From positions 28,611-92,610 of the forward strand of contig NZ_BMIR01000015.1 of the NCBI RefSeq assembly GCF_014642655.1: a stretch of DNA of 64,000 nt, written 5' to 3'. The notes beneath the pieces were generated by a model. It worked only from the letters and a program-made list of their open reading frames with translations. It made no database searches and was not told the origin of the DNA. Source of the DNA: Pullulanibacillus camelliae (GTDB taxonomy: Bacteria > Bacillota > Bacilli > Bacillales > Sporolactobacillaceae). This document shows positions 62,301 through 64,000 of this stretch, piece after piece (positions within the stretch are counted from its first letter, which is position 1; the number at the start of each line of letters is the position of its first letter). A program made the translations under genes and the position numbers.

Positions 62301-62401
62301 TTGCTTTATTTTTTGTAACATTTCATGCTACAAAGTGATTTTGCCGCCTGTAATTGCTGGAGATAGTGCCACAAGCTATTCTAAAAAGGGACGAGACATG
62401 T

Positions 62402-62865
62402 GGAGAATAAAAACGGCACTGAGACAGTAGTATTCAGCTCATAGAGAATCCGAACGCATCACCATTTTGACGGCATGCGTTCGGATTTCTGAGTGAGTCA
62501 TGAAGCGCTCCGTCAAACTACTCGTTTTCCACGGGTACCGCCATAGGCGCGCAGGATGTGCTAGCTTCGGTGTTATCACTTGGATGGGATGTTTTTAGGA
62601 GAAGTTCCTTGAAGAATGTAAGGCACCTAGACAATCCTTTTTTAAGGACCCCAAATATTTATGACTACTAAAAATCCCCTCCCTGTATCTACTCATATCG
62701 CTTCGTCGTCAGCTTCCTCGGAACCCCTCGAAGTTTTTTCGTGAAGTAACGCTGGCCCCGTTCCCGTAGGAGTCCCTGTATTTTGACTAGGCTTCCTGTT
62801 CTCTGGCTACTTATCATTCGGTATGAGGGGGGATTTCTTTTCGTTTTGTCTCACCCCTCGTTAAT
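62402..62865 (+). repeat. Dispersed repeat C, copy 2 (about 464 bp)
   Basis: Same orientation as copy 1. Shared landmarks: TATTCAGCTCATAGAGAATC, the hairpin ATCCGAACGCAT/GCATGCGTTCGGAT, GCTTCGTCGTCAGCTTCCTC and TCGTGAAGTAACGCTGGCC. Ends with GTTTTGTCTCACCCCTC, close to the left end of copy 3 when reversed. Confidence 0.8.
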
Positions 62866-62927
62866 ATCTTTTTAAAAGCATACTAATTTAAAGGAGTCAG
62901 AGTGAGTTCAAAGGCTATGATGGATGC

Positions 62928-63353
62928 TTATTTTGCTAATTTTTCTTTATACCATTTTAGCTGTTCACCAATGCTATAGCCTTGGAGGGGTACTGTAAAT
63001 TGAAAACCATAGGAGTTAAGTTCAGGCTCTAGGTGTTTGCGATAAACCATACCACCATGGAGGTATAGCGTGATTTGGGCAGGGTCCTCATATTCGAGTA
63101 GACGATTGACGACTTTTGAGGCCCAGGCCTTTTTTTCGCCAATACTGAATGTTTTGATGGAAACATCATAGGGAGCCATCCACTGATCGGGTAGGAGCAG
63201 TCCGTCTTTAGCATTGTAAAAGTACAAGCGATCATAGTATCTTTTACCGTATTCGACAGATTTAATGAACAAGGGGCTTTGATAAAATTGAATAACTGGT
63301 GCAGAATAAGGCGCTTTCTTCCGTGCGGTGGCCATAAGGCCTATTTTATCTAT
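62928..63353 (-). CDS. DUF6884-type protein with probable ATA start codon
   Basis: 141 residues if started at ATA 63353. The family pattern is clear: DKIGLMATARKKAPYSAP, then FYQSPLFIKSVEYGKRYYD, RLYFYNAKDGLLLPDQWMAP, and the C-terminal GYSIGEQLKWYKEKL. The first strand of the domain (KIGLMATARKK) lies upstream of the first ATG (63335). The only ribosome site, AAGGAGG, is 8 bases before the ATA and about 26 bases before the ATG. Function unknown; related proteins occur as stand-alone domains in many bacteria. Confidence 0.75.
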   Translation of the reverse strand: MDKIGLMATARKKAPYSAPVIQFYQSPLFIKSVEYGKRYYDRLYFYNAKDGLLLPDQWMAPYDVSIKTFSIGEKKAWASKVVNRLLEYEDPAQITLYLHGGMVYRKHLEPELNSYGFQFTVPLQGYSIGEQLKWYKEKLAK

Positions 63354-63434
63354 GTGACTCTCCTCCTTCTAAATTTTTACAATTTCATATAAAAAGGAGC
63401 CCCACAGCCTTTCTAGGTAGGGCACTGTAGGGGA

Positions 63435-63653
63435 TTACGAGACTTTTACTTTTTTATTTGTCACGCGCCATTTTCCACGACTCGGACTTTTTACCAATTG
63501 GTTATACAATAAAATGTTCAAATCACGTTGTATGGTTCGTTGTGTCATTTCAAATTCATCCACTAATTCCTGCGTCGAAACTGTCCCTTTTTCTCTAATG
63601 AAGAGGTAAATATCCTTCACACGATTCATCATTCGACCTGTAGAGGGATTCAA
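63435..63653 (-). CDS. ytzE: Small DeoR-type HTH regulator (YtzE-like)
   Basis: A 72-residue protein consisting mainly of a DeoR-type winged helix (MMNRVKDIYLFIREKGTVST, QELVDEFEMTQRTIQRDLNI). It has no C-terminal sugar-phosphate domain, as in B. subtilis YtzE. TTG 63653 follows AAGGAG by 8 bases; an internal Met at residue 8 or 9 is an alternative. Confidence 0.85.
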   Translation of the reverse strand: MNPSTGRMMNRVKDIYLFIREKGTVSTQELVDEFEMTQRTIQRDLNILLYNQLVKSPSRGKWRVTNKKVKVS

Positions 63654-63724
63654 AAGATCACTCCTTATTTTTTATCCAACCTCCTGCGTGGGTTAGGGCA
63701 GGACGGGGAATTCAGGCATAAAAT

Positions 63725-63912
63725 AAAGTTTGACACAAATCCCTTTCGAATGTTGCAAAGAATGCTTAGTTTCTGAGATGATCGATTCCTTAGCTGGTAA
63801 TAAAGTGATGACTTTGGAAAAGGAAATGTGTGAATTTTTCCCCTTTGATTTTATGTTACAACAATTTTTAGATTTGTCAAATCAACACGCAATGTAGTTT
63901 GTGTCAAACTTT
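63725..63912. repeat. 188-bp segment bounded by perfect 15-bp inverted repeats
   Basis: AAAGTTTGACACAAA at 63725-63739 and its exact reverse complement at 63898-63912. No gene is seen between them. It may be a miniature mobile element or a pair of regulator sites. Confidence 0.6.
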
Positions 63913-63926
63913 TCTCGGTACCCTAT

Positions 63927-64000
63927 TCATCCCAGTATTTCTGGCACTCTAAATTTGTACGCTTTTCCAGCTACCGCGCGAATGTCTTCGCTTGGTTCCC
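63927..64000 (-). CDS. Possible C-terminal end of a gene entering from the right edge
   Basis: An open minus-strand frame reads EPSEDIRAVAGKAYKFRVPE, then ILG and a TGA stop. It looks protein-like and the other two frames stop early, but only about 23 residues are visible and the family cannot be named. Confidence 0.35.
   Translation of the reverse strand, partial: EPSEDIRAVAGKAYKFRVPEILG

Overview
This window looks like chromosomal DNA of a low-to-moderate GC, endospore-forming Firmicute of the order Bacillales. The gene order closely follows the Bacillus subtilis spl/yun-yut-yum-yui-yug and ytp-ytk-leuS-ytg neighbourhoods. Sporulation genes are frequent: splAB, yunB, lytH, yutH, a GerP-like cluster beside an Hsp20 gene, and ytpB. 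TTG and GTG starts behind strong AAGGAGG-type ribosome binding sites are common. The family (possibly Sporolactobacillaceae-like) is inference only.

Layout. 1-6.7 kb: end of splA, splB, yunC, yunB, lytH (yunA), a YhcN/YlaJ-type lipoprotein (yutC), yutD, a small 'cytosolic' protein, yutE and yutF. 6.7-14.9 kb: yutG, yutH, yutI, yuzD, yuzB, a Cys-rich small protein, dapF, yutM, a hypothetical, the type II NADH dehydrogenase yumB, yuiA and yuiB. 15-22 kb: a divergent XRE regulator pair, asnB, yugI, yuzA, yugJ and pgi. 22.1-23.4 kb: a non-coding repeat block followed by an orphan type I-C-like CRISPR array. 23.5-26.5 kb: a YggT-like protein, fumC, an ABM monooxygenase, a small protein and tRNA-Ala. 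26.5-28.4 kb: a small island bounded by the tRNA gene and a duplicate of its 3' part, carrying a neutral-ceramidase-like gene. 28.5-38.6 kb: ChaB-like and YbxH-like small proteins, a Rep-like winged-helix protein, a GH25-LysM lysozyme, glpP-glpD with an antitermination leader, an AEC transporter, two GNAT proteins, YdjO and a DedA protein. 39.4-45.3 kb: an OpuA-type glycine betaine ABC transporter, a fumarylacetoacetate hydrolase-family enzyme and an amidase. 45.5-50.2 kb: Hsp20 and the GerP-like cluster, 3-methyladenine glycosylase with a coupled O-methyltransferase, and hypotheticals. 50.9-64 kb: ytkD, metK, ytpA, ytpB, an MFS exporter, T-box-leuS, rhodanese, ytgP, a DUF6884-type protein with an apparent ATA start, and ytzE.

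The most unusual material is non-coding. Three dispersed repeat families recur. Family A (about 155 bp, folds into a GNRA-capped multi-stem structure, starts directly after terminator T-runs) lies near 11.8, 29.2, 38.6 and 60.4 kb, with remnants at 23.4 and 36.2 kb. Family B (about 315 bp, GC-rich, ends in its own intrinsic terminator) lies near 8.3, 38.8 and 60.1 kb. Family C (about 465 bp, imperfect terminal inverted repeats) lies near 50.2 and 62.4 kb, with an internally deleted copy at 54.9 kb. A and B are physically linked at two loci, and the distal end of the CRISPR array is fused to a family A 3' end. No cas gene, transposase or integrase was seen in the window, so these elements would depend on factors encoded elsewhere.
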